9,333 nt of DNA from an uncultured bacterium (GTDB lineage: Bacteria; Cyanobacteriota; Vampirovibrionia; Gastranaerophilales; Gastranaerophilaceae): contig URYF01000062.1 in the NCBI GenBank assembly GCA_900551965.1, positions 1 to 9,333 of the forward strand, read 5' to 3'. A program made the position numbers and the translations under genes. Under the pieces are notes generated by a model, which was not told the origin of the DNA, searched no databases, and saw only the letters and a list, made by a program, of their open reading frames with translations. Below, piece by piece: positions 1-5,466 of the stretch (within the stretch, counting starts at the first letter, position 1; every line of letters starts with the position of its first letter).

Positions 1-1698
1 TGGTTCAGAACAATATTGGCACTGGGGCTTGCGATACCTATAGGGTCTTTAGATGCGGTTATTGCGCTATCTTTAAAACCCTATATGGATATTGTTATGG
101 TTGATAAAACCGTAGAATCCCCATGGTATATTCCGCTTTTGATTGTTGCATTTACTTCGACTCAAGGTTTATTGAATTATCTTTCAACATATATGAATGC
201 CTGGGTTGGCGGCAAGGTTACAAATGATTTTAAGAAGACTCTGTACAATAAATTAATGCACAAAGATGCAACGTTTTTTGATACAAAAACTTCCGGTGAT
301 ATTATGCGTTGGTTCAATAACGATGTTAATGCTGCTTGCGGAAGTTTATTAAATAATCTTAAAACCGGGATTTCAAGAGTATTTTCATCATTATCGCTGA
401 TTGCGGTTCTTTTATATAATTCTTGGCAGCTTGCTATTATTGCGATTGTTGTTCTGATTTGTGCTGTTGTTCCTTTAACTAAAATGAGAGCATTAATTAA
501 ATCAATAACCGATAAATCCGAATCAGCAGGCGGACGTATTATCACCGCTTATAACGAGGCATTTGCGGGAAATAAGGTTGTAACTGCCTATAATCTTTAT
601 GATTATCAGAACAAAAATTTTGACAAAGATTTGGATAATGTTTTTGGGCTTAGTATGAAAATTACACAGAAAACAGGCTGGCTTTCTCCGATGATGCATA
701 TTATGGTGTCTGTTGGTATTGCGGCTGTTATCGGGCTTGGCAGTTATATGATTGTTAAAGGAACTATTACAAGCGGTAATTTTGTATCGTTTATTACTGC
801 TTTAATCATGCTTTATACTCCGATTAAACTTTTGGGTAATAATGCAAAAAATATGCAAAATGCCCTCTTAGCGCTTGAGCGTGTTATTTCTCAATTGGAA
901 TCTGTTCCGAAAATTAAAGATAAAAAAGATGCAAAAGTTTTGGAAGGGCTGAATAATTCTATAACTTTCAAGAATGTAAATTTTGAATATAAGAAAAATA
1001 AACCGGTATTAAAAAATGTTTCATTCAGTGTGAAAAAAGGTGAAACCTTTGCGCTTGTCGGTAATTCTGGCGGTGGTAAAAGTACTGTGGTTAACTTAAT
1101 TCCAAGATTTTATGATGTCAAATCCGGAAATGTTTTAATTGATGGTGCTGATGTTCGTGATTTGAGTCTTGAATCTTTAAGAGATAATATTTCAATTGTG
1201 TTCCAGGATAACTTTTTATTCTCAGGAACAATTAGAGAAAATATTATGATTGGGAATTTGAACGCAACAGAAGAGGATTTAAATGCTGCAATTAAGGATT
1301 CTTATTTAGAAGGCTTTGTGAAAAGTCTTGATAAAGGTTTAGATACATATATCGGAGAACGCGGAGTTCTTTTATCAGGCGGTCAAAAGCAAAGAATCGG
1401 GATTGCCAGAGCGTTCTTAAAGAATGCACCTATTCTTATTCTTGATGAAGCAACCAGTGCGTTGGATAACGAAGCTGAAAAAATTGTACAGCAGGCAATA
1501 GAAAACCTTATGAAAGATAGAACAGTATTTGTTATTGCTCATAGGCTTACAACAATTCAAAATGCTGATAGAATTGCTGTTATCAAAAACGGAGAACTGG
1601 TTGAACTTGGTAATCATAATGAATTGATTGGGATAGAAAATGGGGTTTACAAACATTTGTATGAGTCCCAATTTGCCAAGGTTGAAGCTGCTGTATAA
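1..1698 (+). CDS. MsbA-like ABC exporter, fused permease and ATPase (5'-truncated)
   Basis: This is a half-transporter in which an N-terminal membrane domain is fused to an ATPase domain. Such proteins homodimerise in the inner membrane and use ATP to export lipids or hydrophobic compounds. The reading frame is open from base 1 (W-F-R-T-I-L-A-L...), so the true start lies upstream; the TTG at 16 is internal. About 565 residues are visible against roughly 580 for MsbA-type proteins, so little is missing. The first ~300 residues carry the hydrophobic membrane helices. The ATPase domain is complete: Walker A GNSGGGKST (1060-1086), Q-loop Q402 in VFQDN, signature LSGGQ (1372-1386), Walker B ILILDE (1432-1449) and H-loop His514 in IAHRLTT. 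GERG before the signature is the exporter X-loop. Lipid A flippase MsbA is the closest type I recognise, but a multidrug or other lipid exporter cannot be excluded. No clear terminator follows. Confidence 0.93.
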   Translation, partial: WFRTILALGLAIPIGSLDAVIALSLKPYMDIVMVDKTVESPWYIPLLIVAFTSTQGLLNYLSTYMNAWVGGKVTNDFKKTLYNKLMHKDATFFDTKTSGDIMRWFNNDVNAACGSLLNNLKTGISRVFSSLSLIAVLLYNSWQLAIIAIVVLICAVVPLTKMRALIKSITDKSESAGGRIITAYNEAFAGNKVVTAYNLYDYQNKNFDKDLDNVFGLSMKITQKTGWLSPMMHIMVSVGIAAVIGLGSYMIVKGTITSGNFVSFITALIMLYTPIKLLGNNAKNMQNALLALERVISQLESVPKIKDKKDAKVLEGLNNSITFKNVNFEYKKNKPVLKNVSFSVKKGETFALVGNSGGGKSTVVNLIPRFYDVKSGNVLIDGADVRDLSLESLRDNISIVFQDNFLFSGTIRENIMIGNLNATEEDLNAAIKDSYLEGFVKSLDKGLDTYIGERGVLLSGGQKQRIGIARAFLKNAPILILDEATSALDNEAEKIVQQAIENLMKDRTVFVIAHRLTTIQNADRIAVIKNGELVELGNHNELIGIENGVYKHLYESQFAKVEAAV

Positions 1699-1762
1699 AA
1701 AACTTACAAATTATTTTATAAATTGTGGGACTTATATACATTCCACTAAATGAAAAAATGCA

Positions 1763-1859
1763 CATTACTGCGAGCGACAGCGAAGCTGTCCGGAAAATTT
1801 TATTCAATCCAAAAATGATACTGGGTTGCTTCGAAAATCATAGATTTTCTCGCAATGAC
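1763..1859. repeat. Dispersed palindromic repeat, copy A (CATTRCTGCGAG...CTCGCAATGAC type)
   Basis: The right end reads CTCGCAATGAC. The left end, CATTACTGCGAG, is its degraded reverse complement (expected GTCATTGCGAG). Two perfect inner hairpins are visible: GACAGC-gaa-GCTGTC at 1776-1790 and GAAAATC-ata-GATTTTC at 1833-1849. Sequences with GTCATTGCGAG...CTCGCAATGAC ends are common as non-coding dispersed repeats in many bacterial genomes. Related sequence occurs at 3471-3615, and a cousin at 7052-7112. It lies just after the exporter gene, where it could stabilise or end the transcript; that role is inferred. Confidence 0.75.
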
Positions 1860-1871
1860 GATAATGTTGGT

Positions 1872-1894
1872 GGAAATATATATATATAATTTCC
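1872..1894. repeat. AT-rich palindrome GGAAAT...ATTTCC
   Basis: The arms GGAAAT (1872-1877) and ATTTCC (1889-1894) flank an alternating AT core of 11 bases, giving a nearly perfect 23-bp dyad. It sits 12 bp upstream of the -35 element at 1907, where an operator or an easily melted upstream element would be placed. Simple AT-rich composition could also produce it by chance. Confidence 0.35.
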
Positions 1895-1906
1895 TAAATT
1901 GTGAGA

Positions 1907-1938
1907 TTGACAATTATTTATTATTGTAATAGTATAAT
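1907..1938 (+). promoter_or_regulatory. Sigma70-type promoter for the micro-ORF unit
   Basis: A consensus -35 TTGACA lies at 1907-1912. A consensus TATAAT lies at 1933-1938 but with a 20-bp spacer; TAGTAT at 1930-1935 gives the usual 17-bp spacer. With either -10, transcription would begin near 1942-1946, leaving a short leader before the ATG at 1960. A ribosome binding site (AAAAAAGG, ending at 1950) fits in that leader. Because two -10 registers are possible, the exact start is uncertain. Confidence 0.65.
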
Positions 1939-1959
1939 TTTTAAAAAAGGAAAATTTTG

Positions 1960-2046
1960 ATGCAAAATAACACTATGATGATGCAAATGATGATGATGCA
2001 AAGCCTGAGTTCAGGTGGTCATTGTTATGCAAATCGAATGTGTTAA
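1960..2046 (+). CDS. 28-aa methionine-rich micropeptide (possible leader peptide)
   Basis: This short ORF has its own promoter (1907-1938), a purine-rich ribosome binding site (AAAAAAGG ending at 1950, 9 nt before the ATG) and an intrinsic terminator 22 nt after the TAA. It encodes 28 residues, 9 of them Met: MQNNT, then MMMQMMMMQ, then SLSSGG and a tail HCYANRMC with one His and two Cys. No signal peptide or membrane helix is evident. I recognise no family. Two readings are possible. It may be a leader peptide whose Met run (codons 6-8 and 10-13) controls the terminator and hence the membrane protein gene at 2138. Or it may be a free-standing small protein, where the Met/His/Cys content would suit soft-metal binding. 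A third possibility is that the transcript acts as an RNA and the ORF is incidental, but the good RBS argues for translation. Confidence 0.6.
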   Translation: MQNNTMMMQMMMMQSLSSGGHCYANRMC

Positions 2047-2067
2047 TTAAAGATAAGCAAAACAAGT

Positions 2068-2094
2068 AAGCCGCCTGAGCAGGGCGGCTTTTTT
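2068..2094 (+). terminator. Strong Rho-independent terminator / possible attenuator
   Basis: An 8-bp perfect stem pairs AAGCCGCC (2068-2075) with GGCGGCTT (2083-2090) around a 7-nt loop, TGAGCAG, and runs into six T (2089-2094). It is the most GC-rich stem in an AT-rich neighbourhood. It ends the micro-ORF transcript 43 nt before the next ATG at 2138, so it either closes a ~150-nt transcript or gates read-through into that gene. Confidence 0.9.
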
Positions 2095-2137
2095 AATGGG
2101 ATTCGATAAAAAAGATTTAGTAAAGGAAAATAGATAA

Positions 2138-3466
2138 ATGATACCAAGTATAGATAACAGTTTACGATTTAATGACAGAAAATATAATACAAAAGGATTT
2201 ACTCATAGTCAACAAACATTTACGGGTGCAATTAATTATTCAAAAGGAACAAAGTTTCTTGATAAATTTTTAAAGTCACAAGAAAATTTATCTTCAACAA
2301 GATTTATTCAAGGGACGTTGACAAATTGGTTTCCAAAAGCAGCGCTATCAAGAAGTTTTATTGATTTTAGCGAATTTACATTTTTAGAGTTTTTAGAATC
2401 AGGTATATTTTATTTTGCTGCTCCGTTTTTTGGAGAACATGCATTTAGAAAAGGCTTATTTAAAGCGATTCAGCCTAAAAAATTAAAAAATGTTATAACT
2501 GATAATATTCCCCAAAGTCTTGATGAGATTAGAAAGTCAAAAACCCTTAATAATGATTTAAAAAATCGGCTTATAACCTCAAAAGGCGGGTTGGTTCTGG
2601 CATGTACGGTTGTTCCCGCGATGGAATATGCGCTTGGGTTTGCCAAAAATTTATTTACATTAAAAGTTTTCAAGGTTAGTGACTTTAATAATGTTGCAAA
2701 TTTAAATAAAGAAAAAACAGAAAATCTTGAGCAGCAAAAAAGGGTTGAAACGCATTCAAAAGAAGTTTTACTAAAAACGGGAATTTTATCAGCAGTTGGG
2801 ATTACATCAGGACTTGCGCTTGCTGCGTTCGGGCATAAATCTAAGGCTGCTGTTAAATTATCTAAAGCTATTTTAGAACCGGGTGAACAGATTTCAAAAC
2901 TTTTGCATAAAATTGGTTTAAAATCCGAAAAAACAGATAATTTCTTGAAAGAGTATTTAAAATTGGATTTTGTAAGAAGCAGTAGCGGCAATCTTGCGTT
3001 GAGCAAAGGGCAGCTTGCTTTAACTTGTATAACTGGGCTTTTTGGCTACTCATCTGCAGCAAAAGACAGAGGTAAACTTGATTTTTATGAAGTTTGGACA
3101 AGGGTTCCGCTTGTTGTAATTTATACAATTTTTGGTTCATCAATTTTAGATGCAGGATTTAAGAAGGTTTTGGCAAATAAAGGAAAGTTCCCGGAACTTA
3201 TAAAACGTAATGAAAACGGGGTTATCGGGGCGGTGCCGGCAAGAAAAGAGCTGCCAAAAATTGCTGAAAAACTTGCTAAATTGAATAATACTACAGTTGA
3301 AAAAGAACTTGAAAAATTGATAAAACAAAAATCAATTATTACAGGAGTACCATATTTATTTAGTATTTTGGGTATGGGATTTTTATTAAGCGGAGTGTCA
3401 AGACTTTGGACAAAATACAGATATGATCAACAGCATAAAGCCGGACAAAATACCGTGAAAAACTAG
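2138..3466 (+). CDS. Polytopic membrane protein of unknown family, 442 aa
   Basis: I do not recognise this family. The start is supported by TAAAGGAAAA at 2121-2130, about 10 nt before the ATG. No signal peptide is present. The first ~75 residues are polar and basic and include TFTG at 27-30. Hydrophobic stretches that could cross the membrane lie near residues 80-103 (aromatic-rich), 150-175, 211-233, 288-308, 322-342 and 399-424. Between them are Lys-rich soluble stretches, including a charged segment near 185-208 and another near 345-398 that looks helical (KELPKIAEKLAKL, EKELEKLIKQK). The C-terminus is basic and polar. The arrangement suggests an integral inner-membrane protein with cytoplasmic linkers; no catalytic motif is visible. 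No good promoter is seen between the terminator at 2068-2094 and the ATG, so expression may depend on read-through. It is convergent with the SGNH hydrolase gene. Confidence 0.85.
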   Translation: MIPSIDNSLRFNDRKYNTKGFTHSQQTFTGAINYSKGTKFLDKFLKSQENLSSTRFIQGTLTNWFPKAALSRSFIDFSEFTFLEFLESGIFYFAAPFFGEHAFRKGLFKAIQPKKLKNVITDNIPQSLDEIRKSKTLNNDLKNRLITSKGGLVLACTVVPAMEYALGFAKNLFTLKVFKVSDFNNVANLNKEKTENLEQQKRVETHSKEVLLKTGILSAVGITSGLALAAFGHKSKAAVKLSKAILEPGEQISKLLHKIGLKSEKTDNFLKEYLKLDFVRSSSGNLALSKGQLALTCITGLFGYSSAAKDRGKLDFYEVWTRVPLVVIYTIFGSSILDAGFKKVLANKGKFPELIKRNENGVIGAVPARKELPKIAEKLAKLNNTTVEKELEKLIKQKSIITGVPYLFSILGMGFLLSGVSRLWTKYRYDQQHKAGQNTVKN

Positions 3467-3470
3467 AAAC

Positions 3471-3497
3471 GTCATTCTGAGCAAGGCGAAGAATCTC
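3471..3497. repeat. Partial dispersed repeat (GTCATTCTGAGC...GAATCTC)
   Basis: It starts 4 nt after the stop codon of the membrane protein gene with GTCATTCTGAG, then CAAGGCGAAGAATCTC. This is the left half of a common bacterial intergenic repeat type; no matching right end follows. It appears to be a fragment next to the fuller copy beginning at 3525. Confidence 0.6.
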
Positions 3498-3524
3498 AAA
3501 ATAGAGCAACTAAACCAAAACCGT

Positions 3525-3615
3525 GTCATTACGAGCGAATGAAATGAGCGTAGTAATCCCATACATGGTGTACAATATGGCGATTGTGACAGTTGCGTTG
3601 CTTCTTTGCAATGAC
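3525..3615. repeat. Dispersed palindromic repeat, copy B (GTCATTACGAG...TTTGCAATGAC)
   Basis: The left end GTCATTACGAG (3525-3535) and the right end TTTGCAATGAC (3605-3615) are imperfect inverted repeats with a shared GTCATT/AATGAC terminus. Inside, CCATA (3559-3563) and TATGG (3576-3580) flank a small central dyad containing TGTACA. It fills the gap between two convergent genes, so folded RNA from either strand could help end transcription; this role is inferred. The 81-codon minus-strand frame across it is a by-product of the repeat. Confidence 0.75.
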
Positions 3616-3643
3616 AGTAAAAAGGCAACGTAATAATAGACAA

Positions 3644-4261
3644 CTAAATATTTAATATAAATTCTGCCAGATTTTTTGCGATGATTTTGTGGGAATCTAT
3701 TGTGTAATGTAATCCGTCAGCTTCTGAAGGTGTAACAATTTCATTAAAGTCAAAATATAAGCATTTATTTTCTATAGCTTTTTGTTTATATATAGGGAAA
3801 GTTTTTTTTATTTTTTCAATAGAATCCTGGTTGAACATCATTGAAAATCCGCTTGTTAAAATATTTGGAGTGATTTTTACAGGCGGAATAATTATAATCT
3901 GTGTTTTTGGGTTTGCTTCATATACCGAATTTATCAAATTTTGTAGTCCTGCTTTTGCAGAGTCTTCATTGAGGTTGTAAAAAAACTGCGCGTCGTTTGT
4001 TCCAAGCGAAATTATACAAAAATTAATATCTTTGTGATTTTGTAAATATACGGATAAATATTTGCCACCGCTTTGTTTTAATCCTTCAGGGTTTTTGAAA
4101 AATCCTGTGCGGTTGTTCATTCCTTCTTCTATAATTTCAAATTTATCTTTCAAAAGTTCAGACAAAATCCCGCTCCAGCGTTCGTTTTTAGCATATCTGC
4201 CGCAGGTTTTCGGGACAAAGCCGTATATATTTGAATCTCCGTAACATAATATTTTTTTCAT
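3644..4261 (-). CDS. SGNH/GDSL-type hydrolase (esterase/lipase-like), 205 aa
   Basis: SGNH hydrolases cleave ester bonds in lipids, acylated sugars or thioesters with a Ser-His-Asp centre. All blocks are present: GDSN with the nucleophile Ser10, the oxyanion Gly47 in EEGMNNRTG, GTND with Asn89, and DGLHY with Asp182 and His185. The length (205 aa) is normal for the single-domain family. No signal peptide is visible, so the enzyme is probably cytoplasmic; the natural substrate cannot be read from sequence. The ATG at 4261 places Ser10 at the usual distance from the N-terminus. No Shine-Dalgarno precedes it; a promoter -10 ends 6 nt before the ATG, so the mRNA is probably leaderless. Its stop (TAG) abuts the repeat at 3525-3615, and it is convergent with the membrane protein gene. 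Confidence 0.9.
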   Translation of the reverse strand: MKKILCYGDSNIYGFVPKTCGRYAKNERWSGILSELLKDKFEIIEEGMNNRTGFFKNPEGLKQSGGKYLSVYLQNHKDINFCIISLGTNDAQFFYNLNEDSAKAGLQNLINSVYEANPKTQIIIIPPVKITPNILTSGFSMMFNQDSIEKIKKTFPIYKQKAIENKCLYFDFNEIVTPSEADGLHYTIDSHKIIAKNLAEFILNI

Positions 4262-4267
4262 AAGTAC

Positions 4268-4296
4268 ATTATATAATATATGTTATCGGAGTTCAA
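4268..4296 (-). promoter_or_regulatory. Promoter of the SGNH hydrolase gene, implying a leaderless mRNA
   Basis: On the minus strand TTGAAC (4296-4291) is followed by a 17-bp spacer and a perfect TATAAT (4273-4268). Only six bases (GTACTT) separate the -10 from the ATG at 4261, so the expected start point is at or next to the A of the start codon. It lies in the 45-bp gap after the secreted protein gene, so the hydrolase is an independent transcription unit. Confidence 0.7.
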
Positions 4297-4306
4297 ATTT
4301 TAATGT

Positions 4307-4660
4307 TTATTTGTTAGTATTTTTCTTAGTTTTTGAGGTGTTATCTTTTTGGGTATCACAATCGGAATCAGTATCTTGGTTATCTGATGGTTTAATTATA
4401 TTAATGTTAATTGCGTTACCTTTTTCCAGTCCGTTATAATATTGATCTTCGTGTTTCAATGCACGTTGTCTTGCTTTTTCAGCAGCTCTTGCTTGTGGAG
4501 TGAATTTTGCATTTGAACCGAAGTTATTTGTATTTATTTTTTGACCGAAACCATTGTAGGTTGATGGGGAACCTGCATTGTTATATTTAACAAATGTTGT
4601 AGCGTTTGCACTCAGGCTGCAAAACATTACAACTAATAATCCTGATATAATTTTCTTCAT
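4307..4660 (-). CDS. Small secreted protein, paralogue 1 (117 aa, polar/acidic tail)
   Basis: Residues 1-20 form a clear Sec signal peptide (MKK, a hydrophobic core, then SANA before the cleavage site), giving a mature protein of about 97 residues starting TTFVKYN. The core motif FGSNAKFTPQAR is at 47-58. The tail after ~90 is rich in Asp, Asn, Lys and Thr with one Cys and appears disordered. The start is well set: AAAAGGAG sits 6 nt before the ATG. The gene upstream on the same strand (4792-5160) has the same signal peptide style and the same core, so the two are paralogues from a duplication. A terminator between them and TATAAT-like elements upstream suggest separate transcription. I recognise no known family; the product should be periplasmic or exported. 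Confidence 0.8.
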   Translation of the reverse strand: MKKIISGLLVVMFCSLSANATTFVKYNNAGSPSTYNGFGQKINTNNFGSNAKFTPQARAAEKARQRALKHEDQYYNGLEKGNAININIIKPSDNQDTDSDCDTQKDNTSKTKKNTNK

Positions 4661-4686
4661 ACTAAACTCCTTTTGCTATTATATAC

Positions 4687-4715
4687 ATTATACATTATAA
4701 ACGATTTTTTTGCAT
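4687..4715 (-). promoter_or_regulatory. Possible promoter of secreted paralogue 1
   Basis: Three TATAAT hexamers lie in a row on the minus strand (4699-4694, 4692-4687 and 4683-4678). The middle one has a weak -35 (ATGCAA, 4715-4710) at 17 bp and would give a ~20-nt leader holding the AAAAGGAG ribosome site. The -35 is poor and the region is AT-rich, so the choice is tentative. Confidence 0.4.
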
Positions 4716-4733
4716 AATTGTTCATATTTTTAT

Positions 4734-4769
4734 AAAAAAAAGAACTGTATAATATTACAGCTCTTTTTT
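4734..4769 (-). terminator. Bidirectional-looking intrinsic terminator between the secreted paralogues
   Basis: AGAACTGTA (4741-4749) and TACAGCTCT (4756-4764) pair over 9 bp (one mismatch on DNA, a G-U in the RNA) around a 6-nt loop. The stem is flanked by a run of A on the left and T on the right, so both strands end with a U tract. It lies 22 bp beyond the stop codon of the gene at 4792-5160 and should end that minus-strand transcript. Confidence 0.8.
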
Positions 4770-4791
4770 AAGTATAAATTATATGATAAAT

Positions 4792-5160
4792 CTATTCGTA
4801 ATATGTTATGCCGTTTCTGGTATAACTTTTTTGAGTACTAATAGTATAGTTTTTGTTGAATCTTGACATTGGGGCTGATTCTATACGGCGGGAACCGTTT
4901 ACAACTGTTCTTGCACCTCTTCTGCCATAGCAGTCTTCATAACGGCAGCGGTATGGTCTTGCAGGTTTTGCCGGCCTTCTGACGATTCTTCTGTTTGCAG
5001 GGGTGAATCTTGCATTTGATCCGAAACTGGCTGTTGGGTTATGGTAACCGCGTCTTACGGATACTACAGAACCGCCCGGATTATAACGAACAAATGTTGT
5101 AGCTTCCGCACTCATTGCTGTGAATGCTATTAGAAGTACTGTTAATATAATTTTTTTCAT
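4792..5160 (-). CDS. Small secreted protein, paralogue 2 (122 aa, Arg-rich)
   Basis: The ATG at 5160 is the best start: AAAAGGA lies 8 nt upstream, whereas the in-frame GTG at 5166 would be too close to it. Residues 1-20 are a Sec signal peptide ending SAEA, and the mature protein begins TTFVRYNPGGS. The core FGSNARFTPANR (46-57) matches the neighbouring gene 4307-4660. After this the protein is strongly basic: RR and RRPAKPARP runs, RCRYEDCYGRRGAR with a Cys pair, and a Tyr/Thr/Ser-rich end finishing GITYYE. The mature protein is therefore cationic, unlike its paralogue's polar and partly acidic tail. It should be exported; a role at the envelope surface is a guess. No known family is recognised. 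The upstream gap to the DUF1653 gene is 94 bp with no convincing promoter. Confidence 0.82.
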   Translation of the reverse strand: MKKIILTVLLIAFTAMSAEATTFVRYNPGGSVVSVRRGYHNPTASFGSNARFTPANRRIVRRPAKPARPYRCRYEDCYGRRGARTVVNGSRRIESAPMSRFNKNYTISTQKSYTRNGITYYE

Positions 5161-5254
5161 ACACACGATCCTTTTATTTGAACTTGTCTATATAATGACT
5201 TAAAAGGAAAATATTTGCTGTTATTTTTTTCAAAATTTTACTGTTCTTAATAAT

Positions 5255-5461
5255 TTATTTAATAAGTGTGAATCTTAAAGTTCCATTTTTGTCAACTATT
5301 TCATTCCACATTGTTCTTGGACGTATCCAGATTTTTCCGTGCGGAACTTCTTGATATACAATCATATCTTCAAGATTTTCGGAATTTTTTCCAAGTGCGA
5401 TTATTTTATAAATATTTCCTTTGTAGTGTTTGTATGTTTTACCTGTTAAAATTTCCTGCAT
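5255..5461 (-). CDS. DUF1653 domain protein, 68 aa
   Basis: The whole protein matches the DUF1653 pattern: a YKHYKGNIYKII block near the N-terminus, a central D-M-I-VVYQ-like strand (MIVYQEVPHGKIW) and the WIRPRTMW block. This family is small (about 65-80 residues), probably one compact beta-rich domain, and has no established function. The gene starts 5 bp after the pgeF stop codon. Its ribosome site AGGA (8 nt before the ATG) is made from the last Gly codon and stop of pgeF, so the two genes are co-transcribed and probably translationally coupled. Confidence 0.85.
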   Translation of the reverse strand: MQEILTGKTYKHYKGNIYKIIALGKNSENLEDMIVYQEVPHGKIWIRPRTMWNEIVDKNGTLRFTLIK

Positions 5462-5466
5462 TTGTA

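Noticed and set aside
16..18. TTG at 16 as the start codon of the ABC exporter
   Set aside because: The frame is open to base 1 with hydrophobic, family-like residues (WFRTI) before it, so the gene is cut by the window edge.
177..545. 122-codon minus-strand ORF inside the ABC exporter
   Set aside because: It is antisense to a gene with complete family motifs; no RBS or domain is seen.
2470..3006. 178-codon minus-strand ORF inside the membrane protein gene
   Set aside because: It is fully antisense to a well-supported gene, with low-complexity Phe/Leu/Ser/Lys composition and no recognisable domain.
3398..3643. 81-codon minus-strand ORF
   Set aside because: It overlaps the end of the membrane protein gene and runs through the dispersed repeat; its sequence is the kind of spurious translation such repeats give, with no RBS.
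5161..5166. GTG at 5166 as the start of the Arg-rich secreted protein
   Set aside because: It lies only a few bases from AAAAGGA, which is correctly spaced (8 nt) for the ATG at 5160; the signal peptide also begins naturally at that MKK.
5191..5196. Plus-strand TATAAT as a promoter
   Set aside because: There is no -35 at the right distance and no plus-strand gene downstream.
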